DNA of 64,000 nucleotides from DRPN01 sp964599235 (GCA_964599235.1 CAZRDX010000018.1:62001-126000); one strand, 5' to 3'; counted from the stretch's first letter, positions 8,595-18,145 are shown. Numbers and translations: made by a program. Notes: a model not told the origin generated them from the letters alone.

Positions 8595-9380
8595 TCAGAA
8601 CACGAATCGCATCGACACACCTGTTGCAAACCTCCGGGTCACGGGGGCAGGTGCCAGATAAAGTCTTCCGTGTCCCACTGTCACGCCCGGTGCCCGGTGA
8701 CCGGGGGTCAGGGCCGTCCATGCCAGCCCGCCCAGCCACCATGCCCCTGTGGCCGCCGCAGATATGATCATGCGGTTCTTGTTGTCCAGATAATCCTGAT
8801 GATACGATTCCGCCAGATCCGGATCCTGTTCGGTCTGCCAATCGTCGTAAGCTGAACGTTTCAGCTGGTCGAACCAGAGGGTGGAAGCCACACCCACATA
8901 ACCCACAGCGCCGAGGAGCCAGTAGGGACGACCGTCCTGTTTCTTCAGTTCAATGCCGCTGCCCGGAAACAACAGGGAAAAGAACATGGCCTGGAGGTTC
9001 TTGTTGCCGGAGGGGAGAATCACTTCCGTTTCGGCCACCACTTTCACCTCCAGCACATCTTCCATGATGAGGGAATCGGCCAGCAGGTCCCAGACAATCT
9101 CCTTGCCCTCACCGCACGACACCCCCACACCCGCATCACCGGAGATATGCAACGGGGTAAGTCTCTTCCCCGTAGAGGAAGAGACTTCAAGCCATACTTT
9201 GAAAGACTGGTCCTTCCGGCATCCCTGCAGATCGTAACGGATGAACAGGGAATCATTCCTGAACTGCACGTCAGGCCGCGGGATCACGATCGTTTCCTGG
9301 GCCTGCAACACGGTGAGGCCCTTCATCCAGATCACAAACAACAAGACTGTACTCCATCGCATTCTGAAAGATCGTTCCAT
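8595..9380 (-). CDS. Uncharacterised secreted/outer-envelope protein
   Basis: Not recognised as a named family. The signal peptide (MRWSTVLLFVIWMKG, cleavage after LQAQ) is followed by a short beta-rich region of about 115 residues with two cysteines. A C-terminal part has two weakly hydrophobic segments (QAMFFSLLFPGSG and WLLGAVGYVGVASTLWF), the second ending in an aromatic-rich stretch, similar in style to small DUF5683-like Bacteroidota envelope proteins whose SLLFPGxG motif precedes a short membrane hairpin. The start at 9380 (MERSF) follows from the signal peptide and from the stop of the upstream gene at 9418. It is embedded between the beta-helix enzyme and the sulfatase, so it is likely co-expressed with the catabolic enzymes. 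Function unknown. Confidence 0.7.
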   Translation of the reverse strand: MERSFRMRWSTVLLFVIWMKGLTVLQAQETIVIPRPDVQFRNDSLFIRYDLQGCRKDQSFKVWLEVSSSTGKRLTPLHISGDAGVGVSCGEGKEIVWDLLADSLIMEDVLEVKVVAETEVILPSGNKNLQAMFFSLLFPGSGIELKKQDGRPYWLLGAVGYVGVASTLWFDQLKRSAYDDWQTEQDPDLAESYHQDYLDNKNRMIISAAATGAWWLGGLAWTALTPGHRAPGVTVGHGRLYLAPAPVTRRFATGVSMRFVF

Positions 9381-9417
9381 GGTCACACTTTTTCCTGTTG
9401 ACCCAAAAGTACGTATT

Positions 9418-11505
9418 TTACCTGAAACCCTCCTCCCCCGGCTTCTTTCCTTGCATGATCCTGCGAAAATCTTCCAGCAGGTGCAGATCGAGGCGGGCCT
9501 GCCCGTGCCAGGGGTTCTCACCGGTAACACCTGCCTGCCTTGTATCAAATCCCCGGAAGGCTGTTCCTTTGATGGGGGTGAAAAGGACGGCAACGGGGTC
9601 GCCGTTCTGATCCTTTTCCCATCCGGGGTCGGCGATGCGTGAGTGGCGGTCATGGCCGGTGCGGCGCTGCCACTGCCGCAGGGTCATCTTCAGGAACCGT
9701 ACCTCGCCGCCATCATGCCAGTAGAGGCAGCTGTCCATGCGGATACGTATCCTGTCCCACGGTCCGCCCAGCAGCACACCCCGGTCGTACCACACGACAT
9801 TGCCGGTGAAGGTGAAGGAAAGATGGTCTTCCACCCGGGTACATTGCAGCTGGTAACGGTCGGCGTTCTGAAAGACATTGTTGCGGATGATGTTCTCCTT
9901 CCCGTAATGCTGATGGAACCCGCCCGTTTTGGTGGCATATACGAGGTTGCTCTCCATGAGGATACCGCCAGAGCCCTCATCGGTATACAGCCCCCAGCCC
10001 CCATAGTCGTAAGCCCAGATATGGTGGATGACGTTGTGGCTCACGACGGTCCCTTCCGAAAGGCCCAGGGTGTACACTCCTCCCATGTCGCTCAGCAGGC
10101 CCCAGCCCAGGTGATGGATCCTGTTGTAGGTGATGAGGTTTCCTTTGGCGGGGCTGGGACCGTATCCCCATACCCATCCCACCGAGACCCCCGTATAGCG
10201 GAAGTCGGCAATATCGTTGTGGCACACCTCGTTCGATGCGCTGTGTCCGATCCATACACCCACGGCCGGAGGATAGAGGTATCCGCCCGACCGGATGATG
10301 TTGTTGCAGATATGGACGTCGTGTGTGACCCGTTCTTCCCGGGGGATGTCAGTGGTGCCGATGCGCACTCCTCCGGCCCCGAGGTCGTACAGGAAGCTGT
10401 TGGTAAGCGAACATCCCCGGCAGTCGTCACGGAACCAGACGGCATAACCTCCGGTATGTGCGATCTCACAACGGTCGAAGGCGATCCCCCGTGCCTCATC
10501 GACCTCGATGGCAGCACCAATGGTGTTAGCTGCCTGGGCCGGCTCGAAAGCTCTGCCGGCAAGCGGATCGGCCGTATACAGAAAACGTATCCCCTCGAAA
10601 CGGATATTCCGTACCTTCTCACCGTTCCTACCCCGCAGGATGAGGAGACGTGGGGTGACAGGCACCACCACTGTGGCCGTGTTCAGCTCCATCCCCGGCG
10701 GCGGGATGAACGTGAGCAAACCTTCCTGATCGAGGTACCATTCCTCGGGACGGCTGAGCGCACCCCAAAAGTTCTCCAGACGGTAACGTGTACCACGATG
10801 CCAGCGGTTCCAGGGTTTCATCCCCTGTCCCGAGACGATCAGCGACGTGTCGGTAAAGCCGTCAAGGGTACGTCGGGTGATGTCCCACTTGTGATAGACG
10901 GTGATCCGCACTTCCTGCACCTCCGAGGAGGAGAGCTCCCTGAGCTGACGCAGGCTTTGTTCGTCGGTTCCTATGATCTGCCGGGCCAGGGCAGGCACCC
11001 TTCCCTTGCCCCTCCACCAGATCTGTTCGGTCACGCTGTTCATGTGGAAAAATCCGCTGTCGGGTTCTCGGGCCCGCGTCATCCTCCTGCCGTTGACAAA
11101 GAGCTGTTCCGTGCGTATCCCCGGGGGCAGGGTCAGGTGCCACCATCCCCGTTCGTCTTCCCCGAACCCGTGGTACTCGCGGCCGCCGCAGAGCACCGGC
11201 TTTGCGCCGGGGAGGGCACGATAGATCACCGGCCAGCGCTCCGTTCCACCGTCACGGGGTTCCAGGATGAGAGGGGAGACAAGATGATAGACCCCGTCGG
11301 CCAGCCAGATCACGACCGTATCCTGCAGCTGCCTACCTGTGCGGAGGGCACGCAATCTGTCGCGAGCCTCGCGGAGCGTGGCCAGAGGATGGGCGGCGTC
11401 GCCGGCAGCCCGGTCGTCACCCCCCGGAGCGACATACCACTGCTGCCCTGCACAGCGGAGCCCCAGGACTCCGGCCAGCAGGAACAGAACCACCCAACGT
11501 CTCAT
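9418..11505 (-). CDS. Right-handed parallel beta-helix glycan-active protein (GH141-like)
   Basis: Secreted protein of about 695 residues. After a signal peptide (VVLFLLAGVLGLRCAG) comes the typical entry YVAPGGDDRAAGD, the LATLREARDRLRAL helix and ADGVYHL, then a long series of beta-helix coils marked by repeated N-N/G-x-I units (ICNNIIRSGGYLYPP, then HNDIADFRYTGVSVG and YNRIHHLG). This architecture is shared with pectate lyase-like folds and with GH141, whose characterised members include an alpha-L-fucosidase acting on rhamnogalacturonan-II and a xylanase. I cannot identify catalytic residues with certainty. The start ATG at 11505 overlaps the GH29 stop (ATGA), so the two genes are translationally coupled, which supports a joint role on a fucosylated substrate. 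Confidence 0.75.
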   Translation of the reverse strand: MRRWVVLFLLAGVLGLRCAGQQWYVAPGGDDRAAGDAAHPLATLREARDRLRALRTGRQLQDTVVIWLADGVYHLVSPLILEPRDGGTERWPVIYRALPGAKPVLCGGREYHGFGEDERGWWHLTLPPGIRTEQLFVNGRRMTRAREPDSGFFHMNSVTEQIWWRGKGRVPALARQIIGTDEQSLRQLRELSSSEVQEVRITVYHKWDITRRTLDGFTDTSLIVSGQGMKPWNRWHRGTRYRLENFWGALSRPEEWYLDQEGLLTFIPPPGMELNTATVVVPVTPRLLILRGRNGEKVRNIRFEGIRFLYTADPLAGRAFEPAQAANTIGAAIEVDEARGIAFDRCEIAHTGGYAVWFRDDCRGCSLTNSFLYDLGAGGVRIGTTDIPREERVTHDVHICNNIIRSGGYLYPPAVGVWIGHSASNEVCHNDIADFRYTGVSVGWVWGYGPSPAKGNLITYNRIHHLGWGLLSDMGGVYTLGLSEGTVVSHNVIHHIWAYDYGGWGLYTDEGSGGILMESNLVYATKTGGFHQHYGKENIIRNNVFQNADRYQLQCTRVEDHLSFTFTGNVVWYDRGVLLGGPWDRIRIRMDSCLYWHDGGEVRFLKMTLRQWQRRTGHDRHSRIADPGWEKDQNGDPVAVLFTPIKGTAFRGFDTRQAGVTGENPWHGQARLDLHLLEDFRRIMQGKKPGEEGFR

Positions 11506-13280
11506 GGCTGCCCCCCCATACCGCTGATACGGAATGTCCAGGCATAGCATGAGGGCAGCTCACCCGCCCCCACATCGGAAAGATCGATGTGCAGCAGGCC
11601 GTCGGACCAGCTCCAGGGAAGCGGGCCCTCCCGTCCCAGCATCTCCACCACGGTGCTCTGCGGCGGCCGCGGCACATGCAACACCAGACTGCGCCCCGGC
11701 CATTCCAGAGCGATGGCATACAGGTTGCCGTGGTTGCGCGTGTAGACAAGCGTCTGCCGCTCGGAACGATAAACAGCCTGCAACCCGTGTGCATCACCAC
11801 CGGAGGCGAGGTACCATGCCGAATCCGGCACGATCTCCCGTAAAGCCTTCGGAGGCGTCCAGTACAGATGTACGAAGGCGTTCTGCCGTTTCTCCTCATA
11901 CTCGGCCCTGACAGGATAACGCCTGCCGGCTTTCAGACGCACCGGGATCCGCTCTTTCCTGCCCCCGCCTTCCTCCACCACCTTGCGACCATCGATCCAC
12001 AGGATGAATCGATCGTCCACCTTCGCATCGAAAAGATATTTCCCGGTGACCGGTACCTTGATGTATCCTTCCCAACGGGCGGTGAAATGATCTTCCGCAA
12101 TGGGTTCTCCCGGGCTGTTCCGCACCCAGTTGAAGTCGATGGCAGGATCGGTACGTCGCAACTCGACGGGACGGGTCTCCTCGGTGCGCTGCCACATCCG
12201 GGCGCCGTAGATCGCCTCGCCGTTGATCTTCAGCCACTCTCCCAGCTGTCGCAGACGCTCCTGTTGCAGGAGGGGGATCTGGCCGTCGGCACGCGGCCCC
12301 ACGTTGAGGATGATGCCGCCTCCGTTGGCCACGGCCGTCACAAAGAACCTGATCAGCTCGGCAGGTGTCATGTAAGCCTCCAGCGGCTCGTTCCTGTTGA
12401 GACCGAAAGAGCGTCCCAGTCCCCGCACCTCGGCCCAGGGCCGGGTGGAAGCTTTCAGGCCGGAACTGTATTCCGGGGTGAGGAAGCCGATATCACAGCC
12501 ATAGCCCCAGCGGTTGTTGACGATGGCCGAGTCGCCGATGAGGTTGAAATACCAGGCGATGAGCTCGGCCGAATGCCACTGGGCGGCCGTGTTGCGCCAT
12601 TCGCCGTCGGCAAAGAGCACCTTGGGCCGATAGGTACTGACCATCTCTTTGAACTGGGGGATCATGTGCTGCTCCACATACGCCCCGATGGAGTCGTCGG
12701 GATCGGTATACCACCGGTGCAGAGGGTTGTTCCACTCCGGCAGGGAATAATAGGCCCCGAAGACCAGCCCTTCCTCACGCACGGCCCGTGCCAGCTCTCC
12801 CACCAGATCGCGGTGGGGCCCCACATCCATGCTGTTCCACCCCGGAGCATATTTACTGGGCCACAAACAGTAACCATCATGGTGCTTGGTGACCATCACG
12901 ATGTATTTCGCTCCCGCCTCCCGGAACAGTACAGCCCACTCGTGCGGATCGAACAGCTCGGCTTTGAAAAGAGGAGCCAGATCTCGGTATGTGAAATCCG
13001 GACCGTACACCCGGCGCAGGAAAGAGGTGCGCAACGAATCCCCTGTCTGCAACCCCCGCAGGAACCACTCTCCATACGACTCCCGACCGCCGTAAGCCGG
13101 CACCGAATACACCCCCCAGTGAATAAAAATGCCCAACTTGGCATCGCGAAACCACTGAGGATATGGACGCTGCTTCAAAGAATCACATACTGGCGGCCAC
13201 ACCTTCGTCTGAGCAGACACCACCACGGAAAGGAACAAAAGAATCAATCGGAGAAAAGTGGATCTTGTCCGTGCATTCAT
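11502..13280 (-). CDS. Alpha-L-fucosidase GH29 with PA14 domain
   Basis: Retaining alpha-L-fucosidase that removes fucose from non-reducing ends, probably in the periplasm (Sec signal, LILLFLSVVVSAQ). GH29 hallmarks in order: WFRDAKLGIFIHWGVYSVP near residue 45, KYIVMVTKHHDGYCLWPSKY, and VLFADGEW, where the Asp is the expected nucleophile. NGGGIILNVGPRADGQIP closes the TIM barrel. After about residue 375 a PA14-type module follows (ITARWEGYIKVP-like entry, FDAKVDDRFILWIDG, QNAFVHLYW), which normally binds sugar. I placed the start at 13280, preceded by AGGAAACC; the frame extends further upstream without a good ribosome site. It is the first gene of the operon running to about 4.5 kb. Confidence 0.92.
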   Translation of the reverse strand: MNARTRSTFLRLILLFLSVVVSAQTKVWPPVCDSLKQRPYPQWFRDAKLGIFIHWGVYSVPAYGGRESYGEWFLRGLQTGDSLRTSFLRRVYGPDFTYRDLAPLFKAELFDPHEWAVLFREAGAKYIVMVTKHHDGYCLWPSKYAPGWNSMDVGPHRDLVGELARAVREEGLVFGAYYSLPEWNNPLHRWYTDPDDSIGAYVEQHMIPQFKEMVSTYRPKVLFADGEWRNTAAQWHSAELIAWYFNLIGDSAIVNNRWGYGCDIGFLTPEYSSGLKASTRPWAEVRGLGRSFGLNRNEPLEAYMTPAELIRFFVTAVANGGGIILNVGPRADGQIPLLQQERLRQLGEWLKINGEAIYGARMWQRTEETRPVELRRTDPAIDFNWVRNSPGEPIAEDHFTARWEGYIKVPVTGKYLFDAKVDDRFILWIDGRKVVEEGGGRKERIPVRLKAGRRYPVRAEYEEKRQNAFVHLYWTPPKALREIVPDSAWYLASGGDAHGLQAVYRSERQTLVYTRNHGNLYAIALEWPGRSLVLHVPRPPQSTVVEMLGREGPLPWSWSDGLLHIDLSDVGAGELPSCYAWTFRISGMGGQP

Positions 13281-13370
13281 GGTTTCCTGATTTTTGTTTA
13301 AAAATAATGACAATTATCCAAATGTCCGAAAAGGAACCGTTATGGAAAATTCCTTTTGGTGATTTTGCAT

Positions 13371-13378
13371 TATTTTTG
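13371..13378 (+). promoter_or_regulatory. -7 element of the oxidoreductase/DUF1080 operon promoter
   Basis: TATTTTTG is an exact match to TAnnTTTG, placed 36 bases before the ATG at 13414 in the 133-base AT-rich gap between two divergent operons. The nearest TTTG upstream (13355-13358) is only 12 bases away, too close for a normal -33 element, so the upstream half is weak or different. Confidence 0.5.
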
Positions 13379-13413
13379 GAGGAATTCACGAACCACATCA
13401 AATACATTGCACC

Positions 13414-14697
13414 ATGGAAAAAGAAGATCACCGGAAGAAGATGGGTCGTCGTCATTTTCTCAGGACGGCGGCGGCTGGTGTGGCGGCATTCACCATCGTG
13501 CCGCGTCATGTTTTGGGAGGGCCGGGTTACACGGCTCCGAGCGATCAGCTCACGCGTGCCATCATCGGTGTGGGGGGCATGGGTCGCAGTCACATCCGTT
13601 ACAACGACGGTCGTCTCCTTGCCGTATGTGATGTCGACAGCAAGCACCTGGAAAAAGCATTGCGCATAGCAGGCAGCGGCGTAAAAGGGTACCACGACTA
13701 TCGCGAGGTGCTGGCCCGCCCCGACATCGACATCATCCACATCGCCACTCCTCCCCACTGGCATGGTCTGATGGCCGTCGAGGCTGCCCGTGCCGGCAAG
13801 GATATCTGGTGTGAGAAGCCCATGACCCGCACCATCGGCGAGGGGATACGCGTGGTGGAGGAGGTGCAGCGTTACGGCCGCATCTTTCGTCTCAACACCT
13901 GGTTCCGCTTCCGGGGCACCTTTTACGGTCTGGGCACCACCGTCAAGCCGCTGAAGAAGATCATCGACAGCGGTGTTCTGGGATGGCCCCTCAAAGTGAC
14001 CGTGAGCGGCATCACCGGTTATAACTGGAAATTTTACTGGAGTGGCAAGACCAACCTACCACCCATGCCGGTACCGCCGGAGCTCGACTACGACTTCTGG
14101 CTGGGCCCGGCCCCCTGGAAGCCTTATAACCCCGAGCATGTGCATGCCAAGTTCCGGGGTTACTGGGACTACGACGGCGGCGGGCTCGGCGACATGGGAC
14201 AACACTACCTCGACCCCGTGCAATATCTCCTGGGGAAGGACGACACCAGCCCGGTAAAGATCGAGGTGGACGCCCCCCAACAGGACTATTACGCCGTAGG
14301 TTCCTGGCGACGTATCGAATACACCTATGCCGACGGCTGCAAGATCATCCTCGACGGCGAGAACCGCGACAAGGACGCCGCCTACATCGAAGGCCCCCAC
14401 GGCAAGATCTACAAAGGCATGCGCTCCACCATCCCCCGTCTCGAGCAGCTCATCGCCTCTCTGCCCGATCCCGAACCTCAGATGACCGACTTCGCGGAGG
14501 CGGTCAGGACCCGGAAGAAGTTCGCCCTGAACGAACAGAACGGCCACCGCTCCTGTACCCTTGTCAACCTTGGCAAGATCGCCGTACGTCTCGGTCGCAA
14601 CCTGGAGTTCGACCCCGTGAAACAACGTTTCATCAACGACGAGGGAGCCAACAGGCTCATCGACCAGCCCATGCGATCCCCGTGGAGCATGGGATGA
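13414..14697 (+). CDS. Tat-exported Gfo/Idh/MocA-family oxidoreductase
   Basis: NAD(P)-dependent sugar oxidoreductase. The N-terminus GRRHFLRTAAAG is a twin-arginine signal, so the protein folds with its cofactor in the cytoplasm and is exported. The Rossmann motif reads IIGVGGMGRSH (near residue 49), followed by the acidic end of strand beta2 (AVCDVDSKH), PDIDIIHIATPPHWH and the family motif CEKPMT, whose Lys contacts substrate and cofactor. The C-terminal alpha/beta domain contains GGGLGDMGQHYLD, with the conserved Asp and His. It is 46 bases upstream of the HEAT/DUF1080 gene. Characterised relatives of this type oxidise glycosides at C3 to 3-keto sugars, which DUF1080 proteins then cleave, so the two probably form one pathway. 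Length (427) is normal. Confidence 0.92.
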   Translation: MEKEDHRKKMGRRHFLRTAAAGVAAFTIVPRHVLGGPGYTAPSDQLTRAIIGVGGMGRSHIRYNDGRLLAVCDVDSKHLEKALRIAGSGVKGYHDYREVLARPDIDIIHIATPPHWHGLMAVEAARAGKDIWCEKPMTRTIGEGIRVVEEVQRYGRIFRLNTWFRFRGTFYGLGTTVKPLKKIIDSGVLGWPLKVTVSGITGYNWKFYWSGKTNLPPMPVPPELDYDFWLGPAPWKPYNPEHVHAKFRGYWDYDGGGLGDMGQHYLDPVQYLLGKDDTSPVKIEVDAPQQDYYAVGSWRRIEYTYADGCKIILDGENRDKDAAYIEGPHGKIYKGMRSTIPRLEQLIASLPDPEPQMTDFAEAVRTRKKFALNEQNGHRSCTLVNLGKIAVRLGRNLEFDPVKQRFINDEGANRLIDQPMRSPWSMG

Positions 14698-14743
14698 ATA
14701 AACGATTTACTCAGAACCTAACCTGACAAAAACCTCTCTTGTT

Positions 14744-17700
14744 ATGAAAAAGCATATTTTTTCCCTCTTCCTGCTCCTGGCACTCTTTCCCGTTTTCTTG
14801 GTAGCGCAGGACAACCGGACCCTGGAGACGAAGGTCGCCGATATCCTGGCCCGGATCCCTGCCAACGACCTGGCTTACCGGGACCGTCTGATCGACGATC
14901 TTTTCTCTTTGGGTGAAGCGGGGTTCACCGAGCTGACCTCGCTGCTGGTGCCTCCCGGCACAGGTGATGACGCAGCCGTACGTATGGCTGTCAACAGCAT
15001 GGCCCGGGTAGCTTCACAACCGGGACATGAACAGCAGCGGGCTTTCCTGGAGAAGGCCCTCTGCCAGGCAGTGGAGAGACGTCAGGAGCCGGCGGTCCGT
15101 CGTTTTCTTCTCCATCAGTTCAATCTGGTCCTCACCGACCGTTCCGTCGCCACGGTGGCATCTTTCCTTGAGGACAGCATCCTCTGCGAGCCGGCCACCC
15201 AGGCCCTGCTTTCACTGGGCAGTGAGCAGGCTGCCGCTGCGATCCTGAAGGCTCTGGAGCATCAGGATCCCACCCCCCAGCCGACGCTCATCAAGGCGTT
15301 GGGCGAACTGCATTACCGCCCCGCTGTGCCGCAGCTGACAAAGTATATGGGCATCAAGGACCTCACCGTACAGCGGATCACCCTCCAGGCCCTCGCCAAC
15401 ATCGGAGATCCTGCTTCATACAAAACACTGTGGCAGGCAGCGGAACATACGGATGCCTACGAACCCACCATGGCCCTGGCCGCATTCGTCACTTATCTGG
15501 ACCGTTTGGGGGAACAGAACGAAACAAAGCTGATGAAGAAAGGCATCAAGGCCATGCTCGACAAGTGCGACCGGCCGTCACTCCTCTCCTACCGCACAGC
15601 GGCATTGCTTGTCTTTTCCCGGCATGATGAGGAGAAAGCTCTGAGCCTCCTGCTTCGTGAGGTGAAGCGACCCGACGAGGCTTACCGTGATGCGCTGCTG
15701 GAGAGAGCTGTCACGCTGGGCGGGAGCCAAGCCACCGGCCGTTGGATCGCCCTGGCACGCAGAGCCGACCCTGCGTTGCGCGCCGGCATCCTCACCATGC
15801 TGGGTCGCCGCGGCGATACGGCGGCACTTCCGCTGGTACGGTCGTCGCTGCAGGAAGAGGACAGCCTCGTGCGACAGGCGGCCCTGACAGCGCTGGTCAG
15901 CCTGCAAGGTCACGACGCACTGCCTGCCCTGCTCGAACACCTCCGCACGGGCCGGGATGCGGCCACCACCAAGGCTCTGCTCCTCACCGTGGTCGGAGCG
16001 GATGACCTCCCCCGCGTGGCTGCTACCGCCCGCGAGAGCCGGGGAGCCGCCCGCGCCGCATGTTTAGAAGTGCTGGGAGCCCGTGGCGGGAGCAACTACC
16101 TCGACATGATCCTGCAGGAATGCACCTCCCCCGATCCTCTGGTACGGGCTGCCGCCTGGAACGCCCTCCCCGGCACGGCAGACCCCACCCACCTGAAAGA
16201 GTTGATGGCTCTGTTGCTCACCGCACAGAACGACCGGGAGACGGAAGCTGCCCGGGAAGCGGTCGTCCGTGCCATCAGGAAAAGCACCGACACAAAGACG
16301 GCCTTGGCGGATCTTCTGAAAGAGATGGACCGCACCGATCAAAAGGAAAGGCTCATCGCCATCCTGCCTGCGCTGAGCACGACCGAGGCCCTGAACACCG
16401 CCGAACAGCTCTTTTTCTCCTCTGAGGGGAGTGCCCGCCGGGCTGCCTTCGAGGCCCTCACCCGGTGGGAAAACCCCGACGCCGCGGAAGTGCTGCGCCG
16501 CATCGCCGCGGACAAGGAGAACAGCTATCACAAAAAGGCAGTGCTCGCTTTCGTGAAGATGATCGCGGAAGCCGGACTTCCCGACGAACAAAAACTCCTC
16601 CAGCTGCGCAAGATCATGCCTCTCTGCCGGGATAGCGATGAAAAAACGGAGGTACTCAGGGCCGCCGGCCGACTCCATATCTTCCCCGCTCTTGTCTGGA
16701 CAGGACGGTACCTGGACGACCCCGATGCAGAGGTACGCGATGCCGCAGCCCGTGCCGTCACACAGATCGCCTTGCCCACTCCCGACGGAAAACCGGGCAT
16801 GGAAGGAAAGATCGTAAAAACTCTCCTCACCCAGGCCAGGGAACAGATCACGGGAGAAGAGAGCGATTATCTCAAAGCCCGCATCGAGGATTACCTCAGC
16901 AAGATGCCTGACACCGAAGGGTTCGTCGCAATGTTCAACGGCAAGGATCTCTCCGGATGGAAAGGGTTCGTAGCCAACCCTGTCCAGCTGGCAAAAATGG
17001 ACCCCAAAGAGCTGAAACGCAAACAAAAAGAGGCGGACAAGGAGATGCACCAGCACTGGACGGTGCGGGACGGAACGATCGTTTTCAACGGGAAAGGGCA
17101 TAACCTGGTTTCCGTGAAACAGTACGGCAATTTTGAGATGTGGGTCGACTGGCGGATCACAAAAGGAGGCGACAGCGGCATCTATCTGCGCGGCACGCCC
17201 CAGGTGCAGATCTGGGACACATCACGCCGCAATGTGGGTGCCCAGGTAGGCTCTGGCGGACTGTACAACAACAAACGTAACAGAAGCACGCCGCTGGTGG
17301 TGGCCGACAACCCCGTAGGAGAATGGAACACTTTCCACATCATCATGATCGACAGCATCGTCACCGTCTGGCTCAACGGCATCCTGGTGGTCGACCATGT
17401 GCCGTTGGAGAACTACTGGGACCGCAGCCGTCCCATCTTCCCCACAGGTCCCATCGAGCTGCAGGCCCACGGCACCGACCTGGCTTTCCGTGACATCTAC
17501 ATCCGCGAGATACCTGCCACAGGTTATCAGGTATCATCCGAAGAGAAAGCTGAAGGCTTCGTACCGCTCTTCAACGGCAAGGACCTCAGCGGCTGGGTGG
17601 GGAACAAGACCGACTATGTGGTGGAAGAGGGGATGATCGCGGTCAGACCCAAGGGCGGTTCCCACGGCAACCTGTACACCGCGAAGGAGTACAAGGATTT

Positions 17701-18127
17701 CATCCTTCGTTTTGATTTCAGGCTCACGCCGGGGGCCAACAACGGCATCGGCATCCGTGCCCCGCTGAAAGGTGACGCCGCCTATGTGGGCATGGAGATC
17801 CAGGTGCTCGACAACACCGCTCCCATCTATGCCCATCTGAAACCATACCAGTACCACGGCTCGGTGTATGGGGTGATCCCGGCCAGACGGGGTTACCTGA
17901 AGCCTGTGGGAGAATGGAACAGCGAAGAGATCTACGTCAAGGGCAGCCACATACGGGTCACCCTCAACGGCCACGTCATCCTCGACGGCGACATACGGGA
18001 AGCCAGTAAACACGGGACCCTCGATCATAAAGATCATCCCGGACTCCAGAGAGAGCAAGGACACATCGGGTTCCTGGGCCACGGCGATGTGGTCTGGTTC
18101 CGCAACATACGGATCAAAGAACTGTAA
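14744..18127 (+). CDS. Giant HEAT-repeat protein with two C-terminal DUF1080 (3-keto-disaccharide hydrolase) domains
   Basis: Secreted protein of 1127 residues (signal peptide FSLFLLLALFPVFLVAQ). Residues about 30-715 are a continuous alpha-helical HEAT-type solenoid with many A-A-x-x-A-L repeats (for example LVRQAALTALVSLQG and EVRDAAARAVTQIA). Two concanavalin A-like DUF1080 domains follow: the first from about 725 (GFVAMFNGKDLSGWKG) and the second from about 937 (GFVPLFNGKDLSGWVG). Both keep the core blocks; the first has GDSGIYLRG and VPLENYW, the second NNGIGIRAP and GHIGFLGHGDVVWFRNIRIKEL. DUF1080 proteins hydrolyse or eliminate 3-keto-glycosides made by Gfo/Idh/MocA oxidoreductases, and this gene follows such an oxidoreductase. 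The solenoid may tether the complex. An intrinsic terminator follows. Confidence 0.88.
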   Translation: MKKHIFSLFLLLALFPVFLVAQDNRTLETKVADILARIPANDLAYRDRLIDDLFSLGEAGFTELTSLLVPPGTGDDAAVRMAVNSMARVASQPGHEQQRAFLEKALCQAVERRQEPAVRRFLLHQFNLVLTDRSVATVASFLEDSILCEPATQALLSLGSEQAAAAILKALEHQDPTPQPTLIKALGELHYRPAVPQLTKYMGIKDLTVQRITLQALANIGDPASYKTLWQAAEHTDAYEPTMALAAFVTYLDRLGEQNETKLMKKGIKAMLDKCDRPSLLSYRTAALLVFSRHDEEKALSLLLREVKRPDEAYRDALLERAVTLGGSQATGRWIALARRADPALRAGILTMLGRRGDTAALPLVRSSLQEEDSLVRQAALTALVSLQGHDALPALLEHLRTGRDAATTKALLLTVVGADDLPRVAATARESRGAARAACLEVLGARGGSNYLDMILQECTSPDPLVRAAAWNALPGTADPTHLKELMALLLTAQNDRETEAAREAVVRAIRKSTDTKTALADLLKEMDRTDQKERLIAILPALSTTEALNTAEQLFFSSEGSARRAAFEALTRWENPDAAEVLRRIAADKENSYHKKAVLAFVKMIAEAGLPDEQKLLQLRKIMPLCRDSDEKTEVLRAAGRLHIFPALVWTGRYLDDPDAEVRDAAARAVTQIALPTPDGKPGMEGKIVKTLLTQAREQITGEESDYLKARIEDYLSKMPDTEGFVAMFNGKDLSGWKGFVANPVQLAKMDPKELKRKQKEADKEMHQHWTVRDGTIVFNGKGHNLVSVKQYGNFEMWVDWRITKGGDSGIYLRGTPQVQIWDTSRRNVGAQVGSGGLYNNKRNRSTPLVVADNPVGEWNTFHIIMIDSIVTVWLNGILVVDHVPLENYWDRSRPIFPTGPIELQAHGTDLAFRDIYIREIPATGYQVSSEEKAEGFVPLFNGKDLSGWVGNKTDYVVEEGMIAVRPKGGSHGNLYTAKEYKDFILRFDFRLTPGANNGIGIRAPLKGDAAYVGMEIQVLDNTAPIYAHLKPYQYHGSVYGVIPARRGYLKPVGEWNSEEIYVKGSHIRVTLNGHVILDGDIREASKHGTLDHKDHPGLQREQGHIGFLGHGDVVWFRNIRIKEL

Positions 18128-18145
18128 TGACCCACCTGAAAAAGG

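Noticed and set aside
9643..11547. Open frame of 634 codons on the plus strand opposite the beta-helix gene
   Set aside because: It mirrors the real gene on the other strand; GC-rich codons of this genome rarely make stops in the antisense frame. No signal peptide, no family motif, and composition is Pro/His/Arg-rich.
11868..13301. Open frame of 477 codons on the plus strand opposite GH29
   Set aside because: Antisense shadow of the fucosidase; no start context, no motif.
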